From positions 2,284,065 through 2,348,064 of the forward strand of contig JAHNZQ020000172.1 in assembly GCA_019155205.2 (NCBI GenBank): a DNA stretch of 64,000 nt, written 5' to 3'. The translations under genes were made by a program, and so were the position numbers. Shown here one piece after another: positions 20,304 to 30,974 of this stretch. The notes beneath the pieces were generated by a model. It saw only the letters and a list, made by a program, of their open reading frames with translations. It had not been told where the DNA came from and ran no database searches. This DNA comes from Gracilaria vermiculophylla (lineage: Eukaryota > Rhodophyta > Florideophyceae > Gracilariales > Gracilariaceae). Within the stretch, counting starts at the first letter, position 1, and each line of letters begins with the position of its first letter.

Positions 20304-20959
20304 AAAGAGCCACTACTTCATTACAGCTGCAAAAATGACCCATTTGCGCCTGCAGAACACTTGCCAATTATGGTGTCAAAATGTGATGTTCATGTTAGCC
20401 TTGCGTCTCCCAAAATCATATTGGGTGGTCCACCCAGAGAAAAAACCCATGACCGATTCCGAAATCTAGATTAAGACGCAATGGTCATCTGGAGCACAAC
20501 CCATATTGCATCCATTTCGGGATACCAACCAAGGTTAGTTTAATTTGCCTTACATATATTCTCCGGTATTTTTTTCACTCCATCTTTACAGTTTTATAAA
20601 ATTTTGATCTCTCTTCGAACCATGTATTTTCTTCCCGTTGTGATGTTGATTAAAATTTTCAAATAATAAGTTGCCTTCAAAGGTTTGTGACAAGCTGAGT
20701 TTATGTGGTCGTGTTTTTCTCAGTAAATCGCTTGGTTAGAGTGTCTCCTTACCACTCTCTCCTTTATTTCACACTACTTCACATAATTGACGGGAATATA
20801 TCCGAACACAACTTATGGCTGCCAAATACTTCGACATTATACTCACTGCATTTTTAGACAGTTGAATATTTTCTCATCAGATATATCCAGATCCGTGTCT
20901 ATGAAGACCATTTCTTTCCTTCAAAGCAGCACCTATTAAAAACCAACATTTCTTGACCA
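20304..20959. other. AT-rich boundary between gene island and transposon field
   Basis: About 650 bases. It includes the promoter side of the gene at 19647-20303 and then AT-rich sequence without recognisable content up to the first LTR. Confidence 0.4.
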
Positions 20960-21163
20960 TACTTACAATAGAATACTCACACCTGTTCGTTAGAAATCAA
21001 GACCACCAATTTAAAACTCAAGATTTCAAGTCCATACGAACATGAACTCTGACATAAAACTTAAGAGGAGCCTTCTCTCCAATCTAGCAAGAGAGAGAGG
21101 CACACTCAAACCTTCTAAATTGATTTTTGTTGGAACGAGAGAGTCCTGCTGTCATATCTTACA
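20960..21163 (+). repeat. 5' LTR of the gypsy element
   Basis: Matches 25720-25921 along its length, for example the shared block CATGAACTCTGACATAA against CGTGAACTCTGACATAA, and GAGGAGCCTTCTCTCCAA in both. It ends TTACA two bases before the primer-binding site. Confidence 0.8.
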
Positions 21164-21197
21164 ATTGGTAGCATCGCAACTGACTTCGGAACAACAC

Positions 21198-22040
21198 ATG
21201 TCTCTTATTATGCGTCGTTCAACTCGAAATCACGATCCTTTACAACCTGAAAAAAACACTGAAATATTGGAACAGTTACAACAGCGAATTAAAGAAATAA
21301 AACAAATGTTGCACGAACAAGCAGCGCTTATTGAGACGCTTCAGAGTGGAAATAATGGAAACCTACAATTGGCATCCACTCACTCACCTTCGTTTGCTTC
21401 TAGCTTCAAAGCCCCCCCAGTCCCGATGTTTTCCGTAAAACAGTCAGGTAGAACCTCCGAAAAAGTTAGAAGATTTTTTTACTTCATAAAGAAATATAAT
21501 TTACTGTGCAACTATTCTGAAGAAATGATATTGGCATTAGCAGAATGTCATCTTCAGGATAAAGCCGCCACCTGGATAAGTCGTCTGGAACAGGGCAATA
21601 CCAAGCCGGCGACATTAGACGCGCTTCGAATCGCAATATCACAGGAATTCAAGCCAGCTAACGAGACAGCTGAAGCACGCATTCAACTAATAGAAGTGAA
21701 GCGCGAAAACCATTCTAAGCTGCAAGATTTTATTTCGATATTCGAGGAATGGATTATGTTATGTGGCACTCTAACTAACGAGGCATATTTCTATTTCTTC
21801 AACCGCATGCCACGAACAACGAATGAGAAGTTCACGGAAAATTCTCTCACCTCACAGCCGCTTTATCGCTATGGTAATCCGAACATACAATCTGTGTTCG
21901 AATATGTTCGTACGCCGGAATTTTCAATGAAAATGACTAGCGAAACACAGAAGATCTCCCAACGATCCCAACGCCATGATGTGACACGTGAGAATAAGTC
22001 TACAGCCAAGAGTAACACGACAAATTCTAACAGTAATTAA
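21198..22040 (+). CDS. Gag protein of the gypsy element
   Basis: The frame is open from within the LTR, but the likely start is the ATG at 21198, just after the primer-binding site, giving about 280 residues (MSLIMRRSTRNHD). An N-terminal coiled coil (NTEILEQLQQRIKEI) is followed by a retrotransposon-gag domain: VRRFFYFIKKYNLLC, ALAECHLQDKAATWIS, and AISQEFKPANETAEARIQL. It would form the virus-like particle. The frame ends near 22040. A Cys-rich remnant (CCRCSQKPLSDPNHPC) around 22130-22190 in a shifted frame may be the nucleocapsid zinc knuckle. The gag frame itself is intact. Confidence 0.75.
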   Translation: MSLIMRRSTRNHDPLQPEKNTEILEQLQQRIKEIKQMLHEQAALIETLQSGNNGNLQLASTHSPSFASSFKAPPVPMFSVKQSGRTSEKVRRFFYFIKKYNLLCNYSEEMILALAECHLQDKAATWISRLEQGNTKPATLDALRIAISQEFKPANETAEARIQLIEVKRENHSKLQDFISIFEEWIMLCGTLTNEAYFYFFNRMPRTTNEKFTENSLTSQPLYRYGNPNIQSVFEYVRTPEFSMKMTSETQKISQRSQRHDVTRENKSTAKSNTTNSNSN

Positions 22041-22298
22041 GCCACCAAAAAGAAGAATAAGGACCCAGATGCACCCTCTTGGGGTTTTGCGCAAAAAAGG
22101 GGAATGGCGTCTCTACCGCAGTAATGACAGATGCTGTAGATGCAGCCAGAAGCCATTAAGCGACCCTAATCATCCTTGCAGGAACGAGATGCAGAGACGC
22201 AAAGAGGAGAGAGAGACAAAAAACTAGCGGAGCTACACGAACGTGTGGCAGTGTCGTTTGACTCTCAGGAGTCATGAATCTTCCTCTCCGGTCTTACG

Positions 22299-22535
22299 AT
22301 GGTAGAGTACAGACGGTGGATATATAACGCTTCTCTTAACGGCCACAAATTTGATACAGTCATTGACTCCTACGCATCACACATTTTTATAGCTAATGAA
22401 CACGCAAAGCACTTGGGATTGTTTGTTAAGAATGTATTAACACTAGAGGTTGAACTTGGAGACAGTTCGACTACATCTCGGATTGGAGAAGTCACAGCCA
22501 CCTTTAACTTTAAGGGACACATTTCTGACGAATAG
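22299..22535 (+). pseudogene. Retropepsin-like protease region, active-site mutated
   Basis: The segment NGHKFDTVIDSYASHIFIA followed by EHAKHLGL matches the start of a gypsy aspartic protease, in which the active site is normally D-S/T-G-A. Here it reads D-S-Y-A-S, so the conserved Gly is Tyr, which should inactivate it. Confidence 0.65.
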
Positions 22536-22550
22536 ATTTACGTTATTCAT

Positions 22551-24230
22551 ATGCATGAGGATAACGAACAACTCATTCTGATTTTGGGACGAACATGCTT
22601 ACAAGCACAAAACCCGTCCATCGAATGGAAGACCAACACTTTTTCAATCACATGGCAAGACGGGACGAGGGTCACGATATCCTCCAAGCATGATTCTAGG
22701 AAGAAATTGAAGCCTTGCATCAAAATGACGTCCTTTCGGAAGCTAAAGAAGGTACTGGAGAGTGGCAACTGTGAGTTATTTGCAGCACAAATCACACAAC
22801 AAATGGCGAACAGTCTAAAATATGTAGACTGTCCTCAACTATTCACACCGTTACTTAACGAGTTCGAGGACATTTTTCATGAAGAACGCCCACAAAAACT
22901 TCCACCTGCACGCGGTAAAGAGTTCGAGATAAATACAGTAACAAGTTCAACACCACTAGCGCGACCTGTCATACGTCTATCAAACTCTGAAGTGAAGGAA
23001 CTCAATCGGCAACTAACGATCTTGTCAGGAAAAGGTCGTTTACGTCCTTCGATCTCTCCATATGGGGCTCCAGTCTTTTTTGTAAAGTAGAAGAATGGGG
23101 ATCTCAGGCTGGTCTGTAACTACCGTGCACAAAACAAGATTACTGTTCCAGACGCCAACGCATTTCCACTCATCAATGAAACGCTCAATCAGCTCCCCGG
23201 AACTAAGATATTTTCTCAGATCGACTTAATCTGGGGATATCATCAGATAAAAATTAAGGATGAAGATTGCCATAAGACCGCAATACGCACACGCTTTGGG
23301 TCTTTTGAATGGAAGATAATGTGTTTTTTGGCCTCCGTAACGCACGTGCAGCTTTCATGAGAATGCTTTCAAATCTACTCCACAAAATATATGGGAAATG
23401 CCTGGCTCTCTATCTCAATGACATACTTCTATACAGTAAATCCAAGGAGGAACACCTGACAAATCTTCGCTAACTATTTACCGTTCTTCGGAAAAACAAT
23501 ATTTACATTAGACTTAGCAGGTATCAGTTTGGAGCTAGTGAGATGGACTATCTCGGCTACAAGATGAGCACAGAAGGTATCAGAACATAGAGAAAATTGG
23601 CAAGAGCCATAACTGAATGGCCAATGCCAAGGTCAATTTAAGATGTACAACGCTTCTTGGGACTCATGAACTTTTATAGACGCTTCATACGCAACTACGC
23701 TGCAGTGGTACGTCCCATTTCAGACATCGTGCGACATAAATCTTTCAAATAGGACAAAGACCAGGGGACGGCATTTTTCGACCTCAAGAACAAGATGACG
23801 TCGGCACCACTTTTACGTCATCCTTCTTCGCAATCGGAATACGTATCAACTATGGATGCTTCTCAACATGCGATAGGAGCTACAATGGAACAGGATGGAC
23901 ACCCAGTAGCTTTTCTTTATCATCAATTATCAGATACACAGACACTTTGGGCCACGGGGGACCAGGTTCTTCTCCCCGTCATGGTTGCCCTGCGAGAATG
24001 GGCTGTTGACCTTCGCGAACGACAATTTGTTTTGCGTACATACCCCGAGCCCATCAGATATATTTAGTCCAAAGCAAAGCTATCCGGAAGACAGAAACGA
24101 TGGCTAGACGAACTACAGAGTTTCGATTTTGAGGTTACACACATATCTGGCTCGAAAAGTGCGGCAGCAGATGCCTTAAGCAGTGTAATATCGAGAACAC
24201 ACTTCGCAGCGCTGCGTGTACAAGATGTGA
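22551..24230 (+). pseudogene. Reverse transcriptase and RNase H of the gypsy element
   Basis: Pieces in several frames. 22851-23090 has the RT N-terminus (RPSISPYGAPVFFVK), then a TAG. After it come LVCNYRAQNKITVPDAN and IFSQIDLIWGYHQIKI (first catalytic Asp in QIDL). The catalytic YLDD box reads YLND (about 23413-23424), so one of its Asp residues is lost. RNase H follows from about 23795: STMDASQHAIGATMEQDG, then TYPEPIRYI, a TAG, and the chromovirus-type end VTHISGSKSAAADALS. The enzyme would copy the element's RNA into DNA. It is inactive here. Confidence 0.8.
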
Positions 24231-24445
24231 GCCTCCTAGATGACATCAAACGTGCATATCTGACCGATGCTTGCGCACAATTATTGCCAAGCATTGGAAA
24301 TGGAACGCAGATTTCCCCAACTCGTAAGGTAGAACGCTATTCAAGGAACTTCCGGCTATAAAAAGGCGTTCTTTATTGGATTTGTTCCAGCGAAAAGCTA
24401 TTACATGTCCCGAACGATTCCGAGCTGCGCCTCCGTGTCAAAAAA

Positions 24446-25000
24446 ATGACTTATGAACTCGCACATTTTGGGAAAGATAAGACGTACTACGGCTGTGCAC
24501 GATATTTTTGTTGGAACTTTCTCTACAAGGACATCCATAAACACGTACTATCCTGCTTTGCATGCCAAACGAACAAGAATACGGCCACAGAGCAACAAGG
24601 GCTACTAAAGCCGAACACGTTTCCAGATCAATGCTGGGATGTTATCAACATGGATTTTCTGACAGGAGTTCGCGAGACTGAAACTGGAAATGATTGTGTC
24701 CTGATTGTCGTAGAAGAACTCTCTAAAGGAGTGATATTTATTCCTACACGCAAGAACATGAAGACACCCAATGTTGTGCGCCTCTTCATGGACCACTTAT
24801 TTTCAAAACATGGGATGCCCACGAAGATAATACTGGATAAAGACTCACTTTTCAACTCAAATTACTTCACAGGAATGACGGATCTTATGAATTCATAAGC
24901 TCAATATGGGGACCAAGGGTCACCCACAGACCGACGGACAGTCTGAAAATATGATCCGGACCTTGGTTCATATGCTTAGACACCGCATTCAAAGACAGCC
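24446..25000 (+). pseudogene. Integrase of the gypsy element
   Basis: The H2C2 zinc domain (LAHFGKDKTYYG, HKHVLSCFACQTNK) is followed by the catalytic core: INMDFLTG (first Asp), ILDKDSLFNSNYF (second Asp) and, after a frameshift, GHPQTDGQSENMIR (catalytic Glu). All three acidic residues survive, but the frame is broken near 24895. A C-terminal integrase tail is spread over 25074-25600 in shifted frames. Confidence 0.8.
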
Positions 25001-25719
25001 ACGAAACTTGTGTAATACGCTCAGAAAGCTTGAATAAGAACTCAATGCATCACGGAACAAAAGCACAAGACTCTTGCGTTTTGACGTCGATTTGGGTAGA
25101 ATTCCACATTCAGATCTTTCGCGACATCTAACTAAATTAGATACACAATATCAAGCTGCATTTGACGACGGCGAAGCCAAGAAAGCGTTTCAACAGCTTG
25201 TGAGGGATACTTTACGTGAATCACTCTCAAGTCAAACGTTCTATTCCACCAAGAACCGCATTGGCACTAGATTTTCTATGAGAGATATCGTTTTATTACG
25301 CGTAGCCGGTACTGGAATATTCAGTCGACGACACCTCCCATAAAAATGTCTGCCAAAATTCCTGGGGCCTTTTGCAGTGCAGAAAGTCATGGGAGCTGTA
25401 CCGTATCGAATCGAACTACCTGCCTCAATGAAAAGGGCGAACACCGTTTTCCATGGATCCAAACTCAGGAATGGCGTAAGACCTATCTCAGAAAGGTCTT
25501 CGTTGTCAGTTTTTATAGACACAAAAGGAACTGTGGAATAAGAGATAATTGCGATATTGGGCAACCGTCGCCAGAGGCGCAAAGTTTTCTATCTCGTACA
25601 GTTTGAAGGAGACAAAAAGAAAGATTCCATATGGATGCCAAATTCGAAACTCCCGAATAGTAAGGAATTTACTAGAAAATACGATTCGTTGCCGAATTCA
25701 TCGACTCCAAAAAAGGGGC

Positions 25720-25921
25720 TAGTTTAATAGAATACCCACAACCGTTCCTTCGAAATCAAGACCACCAATTTATGTTTAAGAGTTCACGTCCATTCGAACG
25801 TGAACTCTGACATAACACTGAAGAGGAGCCTTCTCTCCAAACTAGTAAGAGATAGAGGCAGACTCATACCTTGAAAACTGATTTTCGTTGAAACGAGAGA
25901 CTCCTGCTGTCATCACGTACA
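25720..25921 (+). repeat. 3' LTR of the gypsy element
   Basis: Partner of 20960-21163. It begins directly after the polypurine tract and ends GTACA, aligned with TTACA in the 5' LTR. Confidence 0.8.
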
Positions 25922-26789
25922 ATACTGTAATGCATAGGCTGCTAATAATATTTTATGTTCTTTGAACATTAAGTTTTTCAATCCCCCTTCACCAAGAGAA
26001 CGCTAATAGATCAGTTGAAAATCTTAAGTTCATGTCTGTAAGTTTAAAAGATTTATTTCTCTAGAGTCCTTATGTTTTTGTTTTTTAGTTCTCATAAGTA
26101 CATTGAAATAAGTTTGAACAGTTCTTGCTTTTCTTACTATTCATGTACTTTTCGTTTTGTATTCGTATTTGAACTATGAAGATCGTTCCCTGCTTGCCTC
26201 TTTGTCTACTTAAGCTGTATATTATCTTCGTTGATGCTGTAGACAAAGCAAAATTCCTTATTGTTGTAGTAGAACTCATGTTGAATCCGTTTGCTTCGCA
26301 ATATTGTTAAATATGGACTCAGCTTAAAATTAAGCAAGTTACTAATTTCGTATTTGTCCCATGTTTCTATAGGTTTAGAATAAAGGTCATTGAGTGGATG
26401 AACAATAAAATAAAAGTCGGTGTTCTTTTGTTTTGTAGTTACTACTGGCTTTTATTGACAAACGTATCTGTCAAGAACAGTATTGAAATTGCCTTCAGCT
26501 CTTGTTATATTATGGTATATTCCCAGTTTTATTGCAGGGCAATATAATTGTCCTTGAAAATTTTTGATAAAAATAATAAAGAAAAGGAGAAAAGTATTTC
26601 TACTGTAAGTGAAGTGCAACGCCTTTCTGGGGGATTTCTCACGACTTAGTCGGTACTTGCACTCCGAAGAGGTATGGTTATTTTATGATGGTTAGCGCAG
26701 CGGTTGGACGCTGAGGTGCACGCCGGACTGCCTAGTCACACACGTGGGTACAGTAGGGGTGCATGGCATTGCTGGACAAATTAGATATT
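25922..26789. other. AT-rich spacer without genes
   Basis: About 870 bases of AT-rich sequence following the gypsy element. No open frame of note and no repeat recognised. Confidence 0.4.
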
Positions 26790-28059
26790 TTACTCAGATA
26801 ATTTTGGGCGGCGCGCCCTACTGTCAGGGTGGCGCGCCGACTACAGTATATATACCCCGCTACGGCGGCTGCCCAGTAGACCCTATGACGGCCCCAAGAG
26901 GGTTGTGGCTCTGAACTTTTCCGCCTCCGGCGTTGCTTACCGCTGCTGCGTGTTAGCACCCGTTTGCACAGCAGTTCATCCTCCCTCGAGACTTAGAGAG
27001 TGTCACCACAACTTGGGTCTATCCCTTACCGACATTGTCGTGTACTCGCCCCAGTATTGGATCCTGTTTTTGTTGCTCTTTTCGTCCCGTGCCCACACAC
27101 CGGTGGACACGCTGTCGCTCCGGGTACCTACCGTACCCCTTCTCTGTTACTCGCTTGCGAGACTCCATACCGATTACTCGTGATTCCGGCCACTTCGTAT
27201 TGGAGGAATCTCAGACTCAACATGTGGAGCCAAGCCGCGCGAGCGAACAAGACACCCAAGGTGTCGAGCCTTGCTCCCTTGATGGGTAGCACGGTGGTAG
27301 AGCCCTCCGATAGGGTCGCGACTAGCCGGGTGTAAATCCGGACGACCCCTTCCTGCCGTGCAGACGGAGGTGTAGGGTTAATCGGCCAGCAGTGCTGGAG
27401 GTGCGGAGCCGCAGCGCGATGTGCGGAGTGTAGTATAGTGGCCGTGAGGCAATTCTAGTATTTGGTACCAAGGGTGGTGGGTACGGTTTACATGGAGAAC
27501 AGCCACGTGGGCGACCTAGAGGTAATCTTAATTGCTAGATCAATTTTAGATTTTATTGTAGAGTGCCGGGGGCGCACCTCAGGTGCACCTCCCCTTGGCC
27601 ACGTGGCTCGTCCGGCCGCGTCGGCCCAGGGGCCTCGCCTAGTGGATATACTCACTGTGCGAACCATCCCCGTCACCAGAGTAAAGGTAAGCACCTCTTG
27701 GACAACTCTAACCCCGTTTTGGTTTCTACAGTCGACCATTACGGCTCGTCCATTANNNNNNNNNNNNNNNNNNNNNNNNNNNNNNNNNNNNNNNNNNNNN
27801 NNNNNNNNNNNNNNNNNNNNNNNNNNNNNNNNNNNNNNNNNNNNNNNNNNNNNNNACTCTACTGGCGGAGAGCAGGATTTCGTCGTCTTCCTGGACTTGT
27901 GCCGGGGGGTTAATGACAGGGGATATGCCTTCACCACGCGCCGGAGGAAGAACGACACGGTACTCAATCTGCCGCACGCTTCGCAAACTTCTTAGAATCC
28001 AAAAGAAAAGTTAGAAGAGCGTGACGTCTGCGATCAGTCGACTCTCTGGGCCCATAACC
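26790..28059 (+). promoter_or_regulatory. GC-rich LTR- or leader-like region with TATA box and intron-like segment
   Basis: Composition changes abruptly to GC-rich. Two copies of the palindrome GGCGCGCC (26810-26817 and 26831-26838, 21 bp apart) stand just before TATATATA (26847-26854), an arrangement like a core promoter. At 27687-27731 a 45-nt segment starts GTAAGC and ends TTTCTACAG, with good splice signals on the plus strand. The region runs into the assembly gap. It resembles 48.95-49.68 kb in layout (TATA, GC-rich leader, splice-acceptor-like site), and I take both as LTR or leader pieces of large retroelements. No coding domain recognised. Confidence 0.4.
27756..27855. other. Assembly gap (100 N)
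   Basis: Exactly 100 N, the customary placeholder for a scaffold gap of unknown length. Translations through it mean nothing. Confidence 0.98.
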
Positions 28060-28331
28060 TTATGCAAGATACGCAGGTAGGGAAAATAAAAGGATAGACA
28101 AAGGAAAAGGAGAAAAACAAGAAAGTAAAACAAGGAAGGTTGTCAGCCTTAAGGCGACCAGTTTACTCAACGGTCGACGAAGGGAACCTACAAATACCCC
28201 ACCGCGCGCGCTTCGCCGTCATCGCAGCAAGTGACGACGGCGGTTGCGCCATAACGGGCCAGGTTCTTAGTGTGTTCAGCTGTACACGAAAAGCGCGCGC
28301 AAATTAGAGTACTACAATTTCAAATTACTAA
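28060..28331 (-). repeat. LTR-like repeat copy 2, 3' part (split by Harbinger)
   Basis: Reverse-oriented match to the second part of the 730-748-bp repeat seen whole at 29696-30443 and 36739-37468. The matched part includes the GC-rich hairpin zone and the pyrimidine-rich end. It breaks at TAA (28329-28331), where the Harbinger element begins. The other half resumes at 34378. Confidence 0.85.
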
Positions 28332-28332
28332 G

Positions 28333-28363
28333 GCGGTGTCTAAACAACAAGAACAGACACCGC
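28333..28363. repeat. Hairpin formed by the left Harbinger terminus
   Basis: GCGGTGTCT (28333-28341) and its perfect reverse complement AGACACCGC (28355-28363) are separated by 13 bases. The left terminal repeat is thus followed at once by its own inverted copy. No such partner is seen at the right end. Confidence 0.75.
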
Positions 28364-28534
28364 GAACTGATGAAAAGAGGGCTTATACGCCCTCCGATTG
28401 GCTAGGCCTTCTGCTTTGCGAGAAAACGCGAACGCCCCCCTCTGGGTTTCTTAACACCCACCTTTCTGTAAGTTACAGAGGCGAACAAACGAGAGACGTA
28501 CACTTGGTGAAGCGCTGACCAATCACCAACAAGT

Positions 28535-30974
28535 ATGGATCTCCCCAAAATAGACGCAACCTCTGGGTTTAATGCGCAGTTTATGGGAGATCTTGGTGCA
28601 CTTCCTGTGCGAGAGAGATACTAGGTACATTATCCGGCAGCACTGCGTTTCTTGAGAGTCGACTGGGTTGACGATCCCCTTTTTGGCTACCCACTCTCCT
28701 TTCCTTCCCATTCCGGTCTTTTACTTGATAAATACAGACGACGACGCAATCACGCCGTCATTTGTCCGGCGCAGCTTCCGCAAACATGGCCTTTCGCACC
28801 AAAGCGAGGCGGACGACAGTGCTTCAAAACGCGCAAAGCTTAGCGCAGTTAAAACGGAAGAAAACTCTTCCCGTGCTCTGCTGCCCTCTGTTGCAAAAGA
28901 TAATCTTTACAAACATCCCCCGTTTCGCGAAGCGGAGCGAATGAAGTACCTCTACTCTTTCTTGCTCACACACACGGTAAGGCAGTTACGAGACGTTTCG
29001 AAAATATTAAAGCTGAAGACGAGCAACCGATCGCATGCGCAGCTCGTTTCAAACATCATTCTTCACTTGCACAAGAAATCATTTGAAGACATGAGCATTC
29101 AGGATTGGGTTTCAATGAACCAGTTTCTTTCTGGATACGAAGAATGGGAAAAGGACGCAAAGGATAGTCGTGCACGTCTTTCTAATCTGCGAACCGTATC
29201 AGAGTTTATTGATATTATGCATCGATCTGACCGCGTTTCTGTGTTGAAGGCTATTCTGAATTATCAGAAGTATGAGCAGTCTGGTTTTCCTCTTACAGCG
29301 GAATTTCAGGAGCCTGGAGATCCTCCGTTTTCATTGAACGAATTCGCAAGACTTATGGTGTTATTGCGAGATGACGAGATTACGAAAAATGCGCTGCAGA
29401 GCGCGTATGGAAGAGTTCTGAGCAGGATCGAACTCGAATCTAGAGTTTCGCGGGATTCGTTTTGGTCTGTGATCGCGAAGCGATTAAACAACTCTACCGT
29501 GGACACGAAAGAGGATTTTTCTGGGCGTTTCGATGGGATAGATTCTAATGCGAGACCTCTTTGTGAAAGAAGTGGCACTGTCTTGAAGAAACAATACGAC
29601 AATGTACGGAAGACAGTTACGCTCGTGAAGGCAAACTGGGCGAAATCCGGGCAGAACGATCCGACAGACTTTGTTCGGTTTCTGCGAAAGACAGATGTTG
29701 ACATTCAGACATGATCGAGTGCCTGTCAGTCGCTCAAGTTGGACTTGGAACCAAAGATGCAGGGGACCATGTACACTTTTGGGCACCCTCTTCGAAAAAG
29801 CGCATGTGCGCCTCTGCTCGAACCCAACGTGAGACGGAGATATGATTGGCTACTGCAAGTGACCTTGTGCAACGTGGTGTCTACAAGTGTTGTGGATTGT
29901 AGGGCCTATTAGAGAGGATGAACCCAAGTGGCGCGCTGTGAATGGATAAGGTCTGGAGTACTTGACTGACTATGCAGGTAGAGAGGATGCGCGTTTCTAG
30001 CCTGGAATGGCCGGTTTGGGTGCAATGTGCGAATGTGGGCTGCGCAGGGGGGATTGAAGTGCTGGCACGGAAATTGTTGATTTTTTAGAGCTACTTCTGG
30101 ATCAAGGAAGTGGCAATGGATTGGTTCTGTTTGCTGCGTTCATTGTTGATTGATTTAATAATTTGAAATTGTAGTACTCTAGTTTGCGCGCGCTTTTCGT
30201 GTACAGCTGAACACACGAAGAACCTGGCACGTTATGGCACAACCGCCGTCGTCGCTTGCTGCGACGACGGCGAAGCGCGCGCGGTGGGGTATTTGTAGGT
30301 TGCCTTCGTCGACCGTTGAGTAAACTGGTCGCCTTAAGACTGACAACCTTCCTTGTTTTACTTTCTTGTTTTTCTCCTTTTCCTTTGTCTATCCTTTTAT
30401 TTTCCCTACCTGCGTATCTTGCGTTACTGCGTATCTTGCGTTAACAGAGAAAAACGACGATCTAACAGCTGAATCGAAACGTGCGTACATTTTTATTATT
30501 GTCACCAAAGTGGGACAGAAGGATGAGGCAGAGGATTTAGTTCGCATGACATCGAAAGTAATAGAAGAAGATGATGGGGGTGTGGAGGAAGGTGTTCTGG
30601 GTAGTGAGAATAACAATGAAGCAATTCCTACACAGAAAGGAAGGAGTTCTGGAGGGAGGAGGAGTAGCAATGCGAAAGGACTTGCTGACTTTCAGTGCTA
30701 TGTTGATCGTTTCAATCAGATTTCGGAAGAACACAACGCAATTCTAAGGGAACAACTCAGCATGGAACGGGAGAAGAGGGCGGAACCGAGAGCGACGACG
30801 GCAGGAGAGCTTCGCTTCAATTTCGGTGATCGTATGGTGCTGGCAACCATGCTTGCTGAGAGTTCTCAGGCCATTAAGATTGCTCGTGATGTGAATGATG
30901 TGGTAACAGCGGAAGCTCTAGAAGCTAACCATCAAGAATTGTTGACTCAGCTCAAAATGCTTATTGCAAAATGA
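28535..30974 (+). pseudogene. Harbinger accessory DNA-binding protein (SAP/Myb-like), disrupted
   Basis: The likely ancestral start is the ATG at 28535. The frame has a TAG at 28622-28624, a frameshift around 28700-28730, then a long open frame to 29695. There the 748-bp repeat is inserted. Downstream of it the same frame continues to 30974. Joining across one copy of the ACAGA duplication keeps the frame and gives roughly 517 codons counted from the open part. Domains: a SAP-like helix pair (LRDVSKILKLKTSNRSHAQL), then a Myb/SANT-like trihelix (SFWSVIAKRLN, VLKKQYDNVRKTVTLVKANW), an acidic linker and a C-terminal coiled coil (NQISEEHNAILREQLSMERE). In PIF/Harbinger elements a Myb-like protein carries the transposase to the nucleus and to the DNA ends; that role is inferred here. 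Confidence 0.65.
29696..30443 (+). mobile_element. LTR-like repeat copy 1 (748 bp), inside the Harbinger gene
   Basis: Begins TGTTGACATTCAGACATG and ends CTTGCGTTA, flanked by the perfect 5-bp duplication ACAGA (29691-29695 and 30444-30448). The last 17 bases, CTGCGTATCTTGCGTTA, are tandemly doubled (30410-30426 and 30427-30443), which explains why it is 18 bases longer than copy 3. A perfect 11-bp hairpin GCCGTCGTCGC/GCGACGACGGC with a TTGCT loop lies at 30245-30271. A pyrimidine-rich stretch precedes the end. A 5-bp duplication and a TG start fit a solo LTR, although the end is TA and not CA. It has no coding capacity. Confidence 0.85.

Larger units (their letters stand above)
20960..25921 (+). 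mobile_element. Ty3/gypsy LTR retrotransposon, degenerate
   Basis: Two direct repeats of about 0.2 kb (20960-21163 and 25720-25921) flank gag, protease, reverse transcriptase, RNase H and integrase in that order, which is the Ty3/gypsy order. A primer-binding site starting TGGTAGCATCGCAAC follows the 5' LTR by two bases (21166-21180), and a polypurine tract AAAAAAGGGG (25709-25718) precedes the 3' LTR. The LTRs differ at roughly one position in six by eye, so the insertion is old. I see no target-site duplication. Pol is split by many stops and frameshifts. Confidence 0.85.

Noticed and set aside
26690..26765. tRNA-like stretch with an A-box-like TTAGCGCAGCGGTTGG
   Set aside because: No matching B box (best is a poor GGTACAGTAGG) and no cloverleaf that I can pair. 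At most a tRNA-derived scrap.
27462..27995. Apparent proteins spanning the run of N
   Set aside because: Translation across an assembly gap is meaningless.
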